Notes under the pieces: generated by a model
Database searches by the model: none
Told to the model about the DNA's origin: nothing
Seen by the model: only the letters and a program-made list of their open reading frames with translations
Part shown: in pieces, positions 16,796 to 23,989 of the stretch
Layout: each line of letters starts with the position of its first letter
How positions within the stretch are numbered: the stretch's first letter is position 1
Assembly (NCBI GenBank): GCA_041629655.1
Contig: JBFKMV010000025.1
Span: forward strand, 1-39,331
DNA from: JBFKMV01 sp041629655
Lineage (GTDB): Bacteria; Acidobacteriota; Polarisedimenticolia; Polarisedimenticolales; Polarisedimenticolaceae
Length of the DNA stretch: 39,331 bases
Direction: 5' to 3'
Translations under genes and position numbers: made by a program

Positions 16796-18609
16796 CGGGC
16801 CTCCTCGACGCGGCCGGACGCCGGGTCCGCGAACAGCCGCGCGAAGCGCCCGCCGCGGCTCCTCAGCGTCGCCGGCGCCCCCGCCTCCACGATCGCGCCG
16901 TCCTCGAGGTAGACCACCAGGTCCGCCCGCTCGGCGATCTCCGGGTCGTGCGTCACCAGCACGGTCGTCGCCCGATGGGGCAGGCGCAGCAGGGCGCGCG
17001 TGACCGCCCACTTGTTCCGCTCGTCGAGCCCGTTGGTCGGCTCGTCCATCAGCACCAGCGGCGCCGCGCGCAGGATCGCGCGTGCGATGGCGATGCGCTG
17101 GCGCTGGCCCAGCGAGAGCGTCGAGCCCCGCTCCCCCACCGCAGTCGCGTAGCCCTCCGGCATGCGGCGGATGAACTCGTCGGCCTCGGCCAGCCGCGCC
17201 GCGTGCTCGATGCTCTCCGGAGCACTGTCGGTAGATCCCAGCGCGATGTTCTCGGCCACGGTCCCTGAGAACAGCGCGGTGTCCTGCAACACCACGGCGA
17301 AGCTCTGGCGCAGCGACGCGACGGTGAACGCGCGCACGTCCTGGCCGTCGATGCGCACCGTTCCGGCGTCGGGATCGTGCAGCCGCAGCAGCAGGCTGAT
17401 CAGCGTCGACTTGCCGCCGCCCGAGGGTCCGGTGAGCACCACGAACTGCCCGGGGTCGATCTCGAGGTTCACGCCGCGCAGCGCCGGCCGGTCGGAACCG
17501 TAGGAGAAGCTCACGTCGGAGAGCGAGATCGCGCCGGCGAAGCGCGGCGCAGGCTGCGCGCCCGGGAGGTCGTGGATCTCGGGCTGCTCGTCGAGCACCT
17601 CCATCACGCGCTCGCCCGCGGCGGTTGCCTTGGCCAGGCGTCCGGAGTGCTGGGCGAAATCGCGCGCCGGCTTGAAGGCCTTCTTCAGGTAGGCCAGGAA
17701 CACCACCAGGTCGCCGGCGCTCATCTGTCCGCCGAGCACCAGCCAGCCGCCGTACCACAGCACCGCCGCCACCGCGAACGAGTTGAGGATCGAGACGTTG
17801 CGGCCGAGTCCCGCCGACAGCCGCACCGTCTTGAGTTCCTCCTTCTGGATCCGTTCGTTGCGATTGGCGAAGCGGTCCTCGAACGAGGATTCGAGCGAGA
17901 GCGCCTTGACCTCGCGGATCGAGACGATCGACTCCGCCGCGGTGGCGGCCATCGCGCCCTCGTTCTTGCGTTGCCGTCGCGCGGCGAGGTGGATCCCCGA
18001 GCCGCTGCGCGCGGTGGCGACCACGATCAGCGGCGCGACGGCGACAGCCAGCAGCGCCAGCTTCCACTGCAGGAAGAACACGATCGCCAGCATCCCGGCC
18101 AGGATCAGGACGTTGGCGAGCAGCGGGAGCAGCGCCGTCGAGGTGACGTCGCGCAGCAGCGTCACGTCCCGCATCACCCGCACCAGCAGGTCCCCGCTGC
18201 GCTTCTCGGTGTGGTAACGCAGCGACAGGCCGTGCAGGTGGCTGTAGATCTGGAAGCGCAGCCGTCGCAGCACCCGGTTGCCGATCCTGGCGAAGCCGAT
18301 CCGTTGCCGGTACTCCAGCAGCGCGCGCAGGCCCGAGATGACCACCACGGCCGCCGCGGCCAGGCCCAGCACCAAGACCACCGGCGGCGGGTCCGCGGCG
18401 GCCGGTGGACCGGCGGCGCCCCCCGACAGCACCCGGTCGAGCACGAACTTCAGCGGCCAGGGCTCGGCGAGCTTCATCGCCACCCCGGCCACCAGCGTGA
18501 CCGTGGAGGCCGCCAGCAGCGAGCGCTCGTCACGGATCCAGGGCCACAGCCGGGTGAACACGTAGCCCAGCCTGCGCACCGAGTCCCGGGTCGATTTCGG
18601 ACGCGCCAT
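16792..18609 (-). CDS. MsbA-like ABC exporter (fused membrane and ATPase domains)
   Basis: A 605-aa half-transporter. The membrane domain (about residues 25-330, six helices, for example 30-48, 77-95, 160-198) is followed by an ATPase. The ATPase has Walker A GPSGGGKST (394-402), Q-loop near 442, signature LSLGQ (498-502; Leu replaces the usual second Gly), Walker B PLVLMDEP with Glu 523, and the H-loop THD with His 554. Such homodimeric exporters flip lipids, lipid-linked glycans or peptides out of the cytoplasm. It is the first gene of the overlapping operon, with a GGGAGA Shine-Dalgarno. A long inverted repeat (18644-18687) lies just upstream. By context it probably moves the sulfated product across the inner membrane. 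Confidence 0.92.
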   Translation of the reverse strand: MARPKSTRDSVRRLGYVFTRLWPWIRDERSLLAASTVTLVAGVAMKLAEPWPLKFVLDRVLSGGAAGPPAAADPPPVVLVLGLAAAAVVVISGLRALLEYRQRIGFARIGNRVLRRLRFQIYSHLHGLSLRYHTEKRSGDLLVRVMRDVTLLRDVTSTALLPLLANVLILAGMLAIVFFLQWKLALLAVAVAPLIVVATARSGSGIHLAARRQRKNEGAMAATAAESIVSIREVKALSLESSFEDRFANRNERIQKEELKTVRLSAGLGRNVSILNSFAVAAVLWYGGWLVLGGQMSAGDLVVFLAYLKKAFKPARDFAQHSGRLAKATAAGERVMEVLDEQPEIHDLPGAQPAPRFAGAISLSDVSFSYGSDRPALRGVNLEIDPGQFVVLTGPSGGGKSTLISLLLRLHDPDAGTVRIDGQDVRAFTVASLRQSFAVVLQDTALFSGTVAENIALGSTDSAPESIEHAARLAEADEFIRRMPEGYATAVGERGSTLSLGQRQRIAIARAILRAAPLVLMDEPTNGLDERNKWAVTRALLRLPHRATTVLVTHDPEIAERADLVVYLEDGAIVEAGAPATLRSRGGRFARLFADPASGRVEEAR

Positions 18610-18643
18610 CCAGTCTCCCGATCACGGCCCCCCGGTACCCGAG

Positions 18644-18687
18644 GCGGGCGCCGGGCCGCGCTTCTCAAGAACGCGCCGGGCGCCCGC
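18644..18687. repeat. 44-bp nested inverted repeat in the leader of the glycan operon
   Basis: The outer arms GCGGGCGCC (18644-18652) and GGCGCCCGC (18679-18687) are perfectly complementary. Inside them CGCG (18657-18660) faces CGCG (18672-18675), and TTCT (18662-18665) faces AGAA (18668-18671). It sits 35 bases upstream of the ABC exporter start, on the divergent side of the sigma factor gene. There is no T-run after it in either direction, so a Rho-independent terminator is unlikely. A regulator site or a 5'-leader hairpin is more plausible. The remaining ~190 bases of this 268-base intergenic region hold nothing else I recognise except the TATAAT near the sigma gene. Confidence 0.6.
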
Positions 18688-18844
18688 TGATACGAGGCGA
18701 CGGCATTCCCTCGCCAGAACCGTGCCGGGTGCGTGAGGACCGGAAGAAACCGGGATTGCCGCGCCGGACCCGCGGTGCCGCTGCAAAACGGGCCGTGCGC
18801 GTCACCCGGTATTACGGGATCGTAAGGACCGCTCGCGGCGAACC

Positions 18845-18850
18845 TATAAT
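18845..18850 (+). promoter_or_regulatory. Possible -10 box (TATAAT) before the ECF sigma gene
   Basis: A perfect TATAAT, conspicuous in GC-rich surroundings, lies 27 bases before the sigma-factor ATG. A Shine-Dalgarno (GAGGGGGA) lies between them. No good -35 is found at 16-18 bases upstream (the sequence there is GTAAGG-like), so this may be an activator-dependent or extended promoter, or chance. Confidence 0.35.
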
Positions 18851-18877
18851 GAGCGGCCGGTAGCGCCGAGGGGGAAC

Positions 18878-19435
18878 ATGAACGCTGACGTCGACCTGGT
18901 TCGTCGTTGCATCGACGGGCAGGCGTCCGCCTGGAGCGAGCTGATCCTGCGCTATCGCAGGCTGATCTACTCGATCCCGTTCGGTTTCCGGCTTCCGGCC
19001 GGCGATGCCGACGAGATCTTCCAGCTCGTGTCGATGAAGCTGCTCGAGCACCTCCCGCAGCTGAGACGGGCGGAGACGCTGGCCTCGTGGATCGCGGTCA
19101 CGACGCGGCGGGAATGCCTTGCGTTGCTGCGCGCCCAGCGGCGGACCCAGCCGTTGGCGGAGGGGGCGGAGGACGAGATCGAGGCGGAGTCTCCGGACAT
19201 CGCGGCGAACCTCCACGAGATCGAGTGTCAGCACGCGCTCGCGCTGGCGTTCGAACGCCTGGACGCGACCTGCCGGGAGCTGCTCGGCGCGCTGTTCCTC
19301 GAGGACCCGCGCCCGTCCTACGAGGAGCTGTCCGCGCGGATCGACCGGCCGGTCGGCAGCCTCGGTCCGACGCGCAGCCGCTGCCTCGAGAAACTGCGCG
19401 AGCTCTACCTGGATTCGGGAGGTGAGCCTCCCTGA
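18878..19435 (+). CDS. ECF-type sigma-70 family RNA polymerase sigma factor
   Basis: A 185-aa two-domain sigma factor. Region 2 (about residues 5-85) has LVRRCIDGQASAWSELILRYRRLIYSI, DADEIFQLV and LASWIAVTTRRECLALLR, the pattern of -10 recognition helices. Region 4 (about 125-180) has LDATCRELLGALFLEDPRPSYEELSARI followed by a recognition helix GSLGPTRSRCLEKLREL. Regions 1 and 3 are absent, as in the ECF class. The ATG has a strong GAGGGGGA Shine-Dalgarno. A gene for a single-pass membrane protein follows after 88 bases and is a candidate regulator, though it lacks the usual zinc-finger anti-sigma motif. A CHAT-TPR gene converges on the pair. Confidence 0.9.
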   Translation: MNADVDLVRRCIDGQASAWSELILRYRRLIYSIPFGFRLPAGDADEIFQLVSMKLLEHLPQLRRAETLASWIAVTTRRECLALLRAQRRTQPLAEGAEDEIEAESPDIAANLHEIECQHALALAFERLDATCRELLGALFLEDPRPSYEELSARIDRPVGSLGPTRSRCLEKLRELYLDSGGEPP

Positions 19436-19523
19436 TGCCGTTCGTTCGCGTATCAGCCGTCCCGGGCCCGACTCTAGTGGGCCGAGACGCGAGAATTGCC
19501 CCGGCGCGGCCGTGGCGCCACGG

Positions 19524-20069
19524 ATGAGGATCATGGACGACGAACGCTGGGAAAACTGGGTCGCTCGCGGGTTGAAAGGGGAACGGCTGCACGAGCCTCC
19601 CCCGGAGGTCGTGGACCGGGCCCTCGGTCTCGCGCCGCGACCGGCTGCCGCCCGGCGGTCCTCCCTGCGCTGGGTGCTGGCCGCCGCCGCGTCGCTGATC
19701 GTCGTCGTCGCCGCGGGGTGGCTGTTCCGCGTCGCGGGACCGCCGGAGCTACCCGGACGCGAGCCGGGCACCGTCGTTCGCGGGGCCCGCATCGAGGCGC
19801 TCTCCCCGACCGGCGAGATCGACGCGGCGCCGCGGTCGCTGCGCTGGTCCGCTCACGCCGGCGCCGAGCGCTACCGCGTGCGGCTGTTCGCCGTGGACGA
19901 CAGCGTGCTCTGGGAGCAGACGACGGCGGCGGAGTCGATCGAGCTCCCCGACGACGTGAGCGCACGCCTGCTCGCCGCGGTCGCCTACCAGTGGCAGGTC
20001 GAGGCGTTGGACGAATCGGGTGGCGTGCTCGCCGCCTCCGAGCGGGTTCAGTTCCGCCTGGCCCCGTAG
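19524..20069 (+). CDS. Single-pass membrane protein, candidate partner of the ECF sigma factor
   Basis: A 181-aa protein. It has a cytoplasmic N-terminus of about 45 residues (MDDERWENWVARGLKGERL...), one membrane helix (about 49-68: WVLAAAASLIVVVAAGWLF) and an external part. The external part ends in a fibronectin-III-like strand pattern (LRWSAHAGAERYRVRLF, YQWQVEALDESGGVLAAS). The topology is that of an anti-sigma factor, but no HxxxCxxC zinc motif is present, so the role is inferred from position only. ATG 19524 and ATG 19533 are both possible; GAGGA sits just before 19533. The 3' end overlaps the convergent CHAT gene by 22 bases. Frames extending upstream over the sigma gene were rejected as shadows. 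Confidence 0.7.
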   Translation: MRIMDDERWENWVARGLKGERLHEPPPEVVDRALGLAPRPAAARRSSLRWVLAAAASLIVVVAAGWLFRVAGPPELPGREPGTVVRGARIEALSPTGEIDAAPRSLRWSAHAGAERYRVRLFAVDDSVLWEQTTAAESIELPDDVSARLLAAVAYQWQVEALDESGGVLAASERVQFRLAP

Positions 20070-22537
20070 CGCCGCGCGGCGAACCCCAGCAGCCCCAGCA
20101 ACGCGGCCGCCGCCACGGCCGGCGCCAGCCACCGTGAGCGCGCCGGCCGCCACGCGGGTGCGGGGTTTCCGACCAGGACGTACGGCGACCAGGCCTCGCT
20201 GCCGCTCCAGCGCGGGTCGGCGAGCATGCGCAGCTTTGCCCCGCGCAACGCCTCGGCCGCCCCGTACCCACGGCGGAGCTGATAGTAGAACTGTTCCATG
20301 AACGCCGCGGTCGCGGCGTCGTCGACGTCCCACAGCGTGGCCACCACGGCGGACGACCCGGCGGCGAGGAACGAGCCGGTCAGCGAGGACAGCGCGCCTC
20401 CGTCCTCGGCGGAGCCGAGCGCGGTCCGGCACGCGGCGAGCACCGTCAGATCGACCGGGTAGTCCAGGCCGGCGATCTCCGCCGGGTGCAACAGGCCGTC
20501 GGAGGAGCGGCCCGGGGTGAGCAGGATCGCCGCTCCCCGGCCGTGGCGCTCGTCCACGACCGTGTGCGAAGCCACGTGTACGACGCCCGCGCCGCCCGCG
20601 ACCCGCTCCCGGAACGCCTCCTCGGTGGCCTGCTCGCGGGTCAACGCGGTCACCTCCCCGGGGAACATGCGGCGCAGCGCCTGCAGCTCCACGCCCGCGG
20701 CCGGCAGCTCGCCGAGACCGAAGCGCCGGATCCACAGCGTGGCGGGGGTGGCGTAGTCGGCGGCGGGAGCGGCGAGGACGGGGTCGCCGAGCGCGAGCAA
20801 CGAGGACTCGGCCGCGCCCACGCGTTCGCGCAGCCCCTCGATCGCCGCGCCGCTCGGCAGGTAGCTGACCGTCAGCGCCTCGACGAGCAGCCCGCCTCCC
20901 GGCGCCTGGAGCATTTCGAAGGGCAGGTAGTGCAGGAACCGGTCGGGGCTGATCCGCAGGCTTTCCGCATCCGCGATGACGCCCTCGAGCCCATGCAACA
21001 GGTGGCCGGACAGTTCCGCCACTGCGGCGGCGTCGGGCGCGACGCCGTTCGACAGCGACTCGTGGACCGTCCGCACCAGGGCCCGGATCGGCGCGGCCGG
21101 TCCCAGCGATTCCATCGTCAGCCGTCCGCGGTGGAGCGTGAAGCGGTGCAGGTCCGCTCCGGCCACGAAGTACTCGACCAGCGGGTCGCCCTGGAGCCGC
21201 TCCGCGATCTCCTGCTGCGAGCTGTCGAGCGACCGTCGCGCCGCCGGACCCAGCGCGTCCAGCAGGTCGCGGGCCTTGGCGCGGTGGACGGCGGCGAAGG
21301 CCCGCTCGGCGAAGCCGCCCCCGGGCCGCTGCGACTCGAGCGTGGCGAGGGTGTCGACCGCCGAGGCGTAGACCAGGCGCTTCTGACCGATGTAGCCGGC
21401 CACCAGCGCTCCGTCGTCGAGACCACCGCCGACGCGCTCGATCTCCTCGATCGCCGCCTCGAGACGTTCCACCGCCCCGAGCCGCTCGCCGCGCGCGAGG
21501 GCGACCCTCGCCAGCCCCTCCAGCGACGCGACACGGCCCTCGGCGGGTCCGGCTTCTCCCACCTCCGACAGACCCTGGCGGAACAACGCCTCGGCCTCCT
21601 CGAGACGCCCCAGGTCGAGCAGGGCGAAGCCGAGCTGGTTGCGATCCTGGATCTCCTCCGCGCGGTCGCGGCTCCGGACGGCCAGCTCCATGGCGCGGCG
21701 GTAGAACGGCTCCGCGGCACCCGGATCGTCGAGATTCAGGTGGTGCACGAGGCCGATGTTCAGGTAGAGGTTGGACAGCGCCGCAGTGTCGCCGGCGCGC
21801 TCGAACGCGGCTCGCGCCTCGTCGAACGCGCGAAGGGCGGTCCGCGGGTCGCCGAGGTTGCGGTAGGCGATGCCGCGGTTGACGGCGAGCGCGGCCCGGC
21901 GGCGCGGCTCCATCGCCGCGCTCTCCTCGAGCACCTCGTCGTACAGCGAGAGCGCCTCGCGGTACGCGCCCAGCCGCTCGAACACCACGGCCTGGTTGAC
22001 GCGCACCACCCGCGCCTGCTCGGCGGCCCACGCTTCGCCCCGGTGGGCGCGGGCGAGCTCCAGCGCGCGCTGGAGCGACTCGATGGCGTCGGAGTAGCGG
22101 CCGGCCTGCGTCGCCGAGACGCCGAGGTTGGCCCAGTTGATGGTCTCCCCCGCGGCGTCGCCCAGCCGGTGGTTGATCTCGCGGGCCTGGCGGAAGTGCC
22201 GGTCCGCCTCCTCGAACCGGGCCAGGTACTGCAGCACCAGTCCCAGGTTGTTGTGGGCCTTGGCCAGCGCCTCGGCGCCGCCCGTCTGCTCACGCAGCCG
22301 CAGGGCGGCGCGGCACTCCTCGAGCGCGTCGTCGAGCCGGCCGGTGTTCGTCAGCAGCACGCAGGCGTTGTTGCGCGCCGCGCCCGCCGTCACGGGGTCG
22401 GTGGCCTCCAGCCGGTCGGCGGCGGCGCGGAACGCGGCGATCGCCTCCGGGATGCGGCCCTCGCCGTAGAGTTGGCGCGCCAGCTCCAGCGACTCGCCGC
22501 GCGCGGCGGTGGGCAGCAGCAGGCACAGCAGCGCCAC
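20048..22537 (-). CDS. TPR-CHAT caspase-like protein, secreted and C-terminally membrane-anchored
   Basis: An ~829-aa protein. A hydrophobic N-terminus ending AARG-ES looks like a signal peptide. About residues 18-370 are tandem TPR helices (for example AHNNLGLVLQYLARFEEADRH, YRNLGDPRTALRAFDEA). About 530-795 are a CHAT domain (caspase-HetF associated with TPRs), a cysteine peptidase fold. The predicted dyad is His 658 in VVHVASHTV and Cys 703 in LTVLAACRTALG. A membrane helix (about 803-820) followed by RRYGARR ends the protein, so the CHAT domain likely faces the periplasm. The only nearby standard start is GTG 22537, which leaves an unusually short n-region and no Shine-Dalgarno; the true start may be slightly upstream. 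It is probably co-transcribed with 22576-23862. Confidence 0.85.
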   Translation of the reverse strand: MALLCLLLPTAARGESLELARQLYGEGRIPEAIAAFRAAADRLEATDPVTAGAARNNACVLLTNTGRLDDALEECRAALRLREQTGGAEALAKAHNNLGLVLQYLARFEEADRHFRQAREINHRLGDAAGETINWANLGVSATQAGRYSDAIESLQRALELARAHRGEAWAAEQARVVRVNQAVVFERLGAYREALSLYDEVLEESAAMEPRRRAALAVNRGIAYRNLGDPRTALRAFDEARAAFERAGDTAALSNLYLNIGLVHHLNLDDPGAAEPFYRRAMELAVRSRDRAEEIQDRNQLGFALLDLGRLEEAEALFRQGLSEVGEAGPAEGRVASLEGLARVALARGERLGAVERLEAAIEEIERVGGGLDDGALVAGYIGQKRLVYASAVDTLATLESQRPGGGFAERAFAAVHRAKARDLLDALGPAARRSLDSSQQEIAERLQGDPLVEYFVAGADLHRFTLHRGRLTMESLGPAAPIRALVRTVHESLSNGVAPDAAAVAELSGHLLHGLEGVIADAESLRISPDRFLHYLPFEMLQAPGGGLLVEALTVSYLPSGAAIEGLRERVGAAESSLLALGDPVLAAPAADYATPATLWIRRFGLGELPAAGVELQALRRMFPGEVTALTREQATEEAFRERVAGGAGVVHVASHTVVDERHGRGAAILLTPGRSSDGLLHPAEIAGLDYPVDLTVLAACRTALGSAEDGGALSSLTGSFLAAGSSAVVATLWDVDDAATAAFMEQFYYQLRRGYGAAEALRGAKLRMLADPRWSGSEAWSPYVLVGNPAPAWRPARSRWLAPAVAAAALLGLLGFAARRYGARRN

Positions 22538-22575
22538 GCCGGCCAGGCCGCGGAGGCGCGACGGGAGCGCGGGCG

Positions 22576-23862
22576 CTACGGCGAGCAGAGGTCGTCGCTG
22601 TCGGAGGTCGGGTTGCAGGACACGTCCGGCGGCTCGCGGGACCGGAGCGCGGAGTCGCTGCCGTAGCCGCCTTCGAGACCGTTCACGACCGGGACGACGA
22701 GGAAGAAGTCGGCCTCCCCCGGGCCCAGCGGGACCTCGGCGCTCGGTCCGGCGTCGCCGCAGTGGCCGGGCTCGAGCGCGATCGACGCGTAGCCCGCCGC
22801 GAGGTTCCCGCGGTACACGGCGTAGCGCGTCCCGTTGGGGCAGTCGGTGGTCCACGACAGCTTCAGGGTACCCTGCGGGGTTCGCGCGAGCGCCAGGTCG
22901 GTGACGGCCTCGTCGGGCGACGGGCGGACGAACTCCACGTTGCCCCCGGCGATCTGCAGCGGGACGGCCTTCGAGTCGGCGTCGAACAGCTCCGCTTCCA
23001 GGGACAGCGGCACCAGCGTTCCGGGCGCGGTCCCGATCGAGGTCGGCACGCGGATCTCGATGAAACGGCCCGGCACCCGGTTGAGGCTGAGGTCGGCCGA
23101 CCGGAAGTCGACCACCACGCGGCCCGGCACCGAGACGTCGCTGGTGAACTTGGCGTCGCCGTACCTCGGGCTCATCACGACTTCGGGGATCCCGGCCTCG
23201 ATGGCCGGGTCGTAGGTCAGCGTGACGCGCCCGGAGGAGATCGGGAACAGCTCGTTGGTCTCGACGAACAGTCGGGCGATTCCGCCCGGGACCACGCGCT
23301 CCGCATCGGCCTCGAGGGCGATCGGCGCATCCGGAGCGCGAACCTGGAGCACGCCGTCCCGCGGCTCCAGCTCCACCAGGTCGCCGGCGGCGTCCCGGAG
23401 GGTGCTGTTCGCCAGATCGAGCTGCAACGCGTACGTCTCGCCGGGAGTCAGCGCGAGGCTCGTCTGCAGGTAATACACCGCCAGCGGACCGTCACTGGCG
23501 TTGATCGTCTGCGACGGCGAGTCGAACTCGACCATGAAGGTCTGCGGGGTCGCGGCGGTGTTCGACGCGGTGGCGGTCCCGGCATCGTTGGCGTCGCTGG
23601 TCACCTCGGCGTTGTCGAGCTCGGTGACCGGTCCCGATCCGGACCCCGACTCGCCCGAGACCTCGAGACAGAGCTGTCCCTGGCCGATCGGCCGCGAGGC
23701 GTAGGTGCGCAGCACGACGGCGAGCTTGCCGCCCGGCACCACGACCGCGTCGTTGATGCGGACGCGCAGCGTGTCCTTGGCCGACGCGGGTAGCGGGAGG
23801 AGCGCGCTCGCCAGCAGCAGGCCGGCGACGACCCCGGCTCGCGCGAGTACTGACCGGCTCAT
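22576..23862 (-). CDS. Secreted protein with two cohesin-like domains and a C-terminal fibronectin-like module
   Basis: A 428-aa secreted protein. It has a signal peptide (about 1-28, ending ASA-K). Two tandem beta domains follow at about 31-175 and 180-312. Each opens with a 'V-x-x-x-x-x-V-V-P-G-G' strand (INDAVVVPGGKLAVVL; DAERVVPGGIARLFV) and a 'G.v.L.yDP' strand (GRVTLTYDPAIEAG). This is the layout of cohesin or cohesin-like adhesion domains. The C-terminal ~110 residues (LKLSWTTDC...YAVYRGNL...FFLVVPVVNGLEGGYGSDSA) match the module ending the propeller proteins at 2477-5947. ATG 23862 is chosen for its AGAGG Shine-Dalgarno and clean signal peptide over ATG 23904. It lies 38 bases upstream of the CHAT gene and is perhaps its partner or substrate (inference). 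Confidence 0.75.
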   Translation of the reverse strand: MSRSVLARAGVVAGLLLASALLPLPASAKDTLRVRINDAVVVPGGKLAVVLRTYASRPIGQGQLCLEVSGESGSGSGPVTELDNAEVTSDANDAGTATASNTAATPQTFMVEFDSPSQTINASDGPLAVYYLQTSLALTPGETYALQLDLANSTLRDAAGDLVELEPRDGVLQVRAPDAPIALEADAERVVPGGIARLFVETNELFPISSGRVTLTYDPAIEAGIPEVVMSPRYGDAKFTSDVSVPGRVVVDFRSADLSLNRVPGRFIEIRVPTSIGTAPGTLVPLSLEAELFDADSKAVPLQIAGGNVEFVRPSPDEAVTDLALARTPQGTLKLSWTTDCPNGTRYAVYRGNLAAGYASIALEPGHCGDAGPSAEVPLGPGEADFFLVVPVVNGLEGGYGSDSALRSREPPDVSCNPTSDSDDLCSP

Positions 23863-23907
23863 GGCCTCTAGTCTCCGTGGAACCTGACCCCCTCCCGGCT
23901 CCAAGAC

Positions 23908-23925
23908 TCCGGCCCCGGGGCCGGA
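23908..23925. repeat. Perfect 18-bp palindrome upstream of the cohesin-like gene
   Basis: The sequence TCCGGCCCCGGGGCCGGA reads identically on both strands. The dyad extends to 23905-23928 with one mismatch. It lies 46 bases before the start codon at 23862, between two minus-strand genes, and there is no T-run. It could be an operator, or an RNA hairpin separating the metallophosphoesterase transcript from the next gene. A TATACT on the minus strand just upstream (23935-23940) could be a -10 box, which would place the palindrome in the 5' leader. Confidence 0.5.
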
Positions 23926-23989
23926 ATCTCCTGAGTATACGACGAGGGAGGACCGATGGTGATACGTGGGGTCCGAAAGGTCGGAATTC

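Noticed and set aside
22538..22855. Extension of the CHAT protein to 22855
   Set aside because: It would overlap the end of the cohesin-like gene by about 280 bases with Arg-rich sequence, and would bury the signal peptide.
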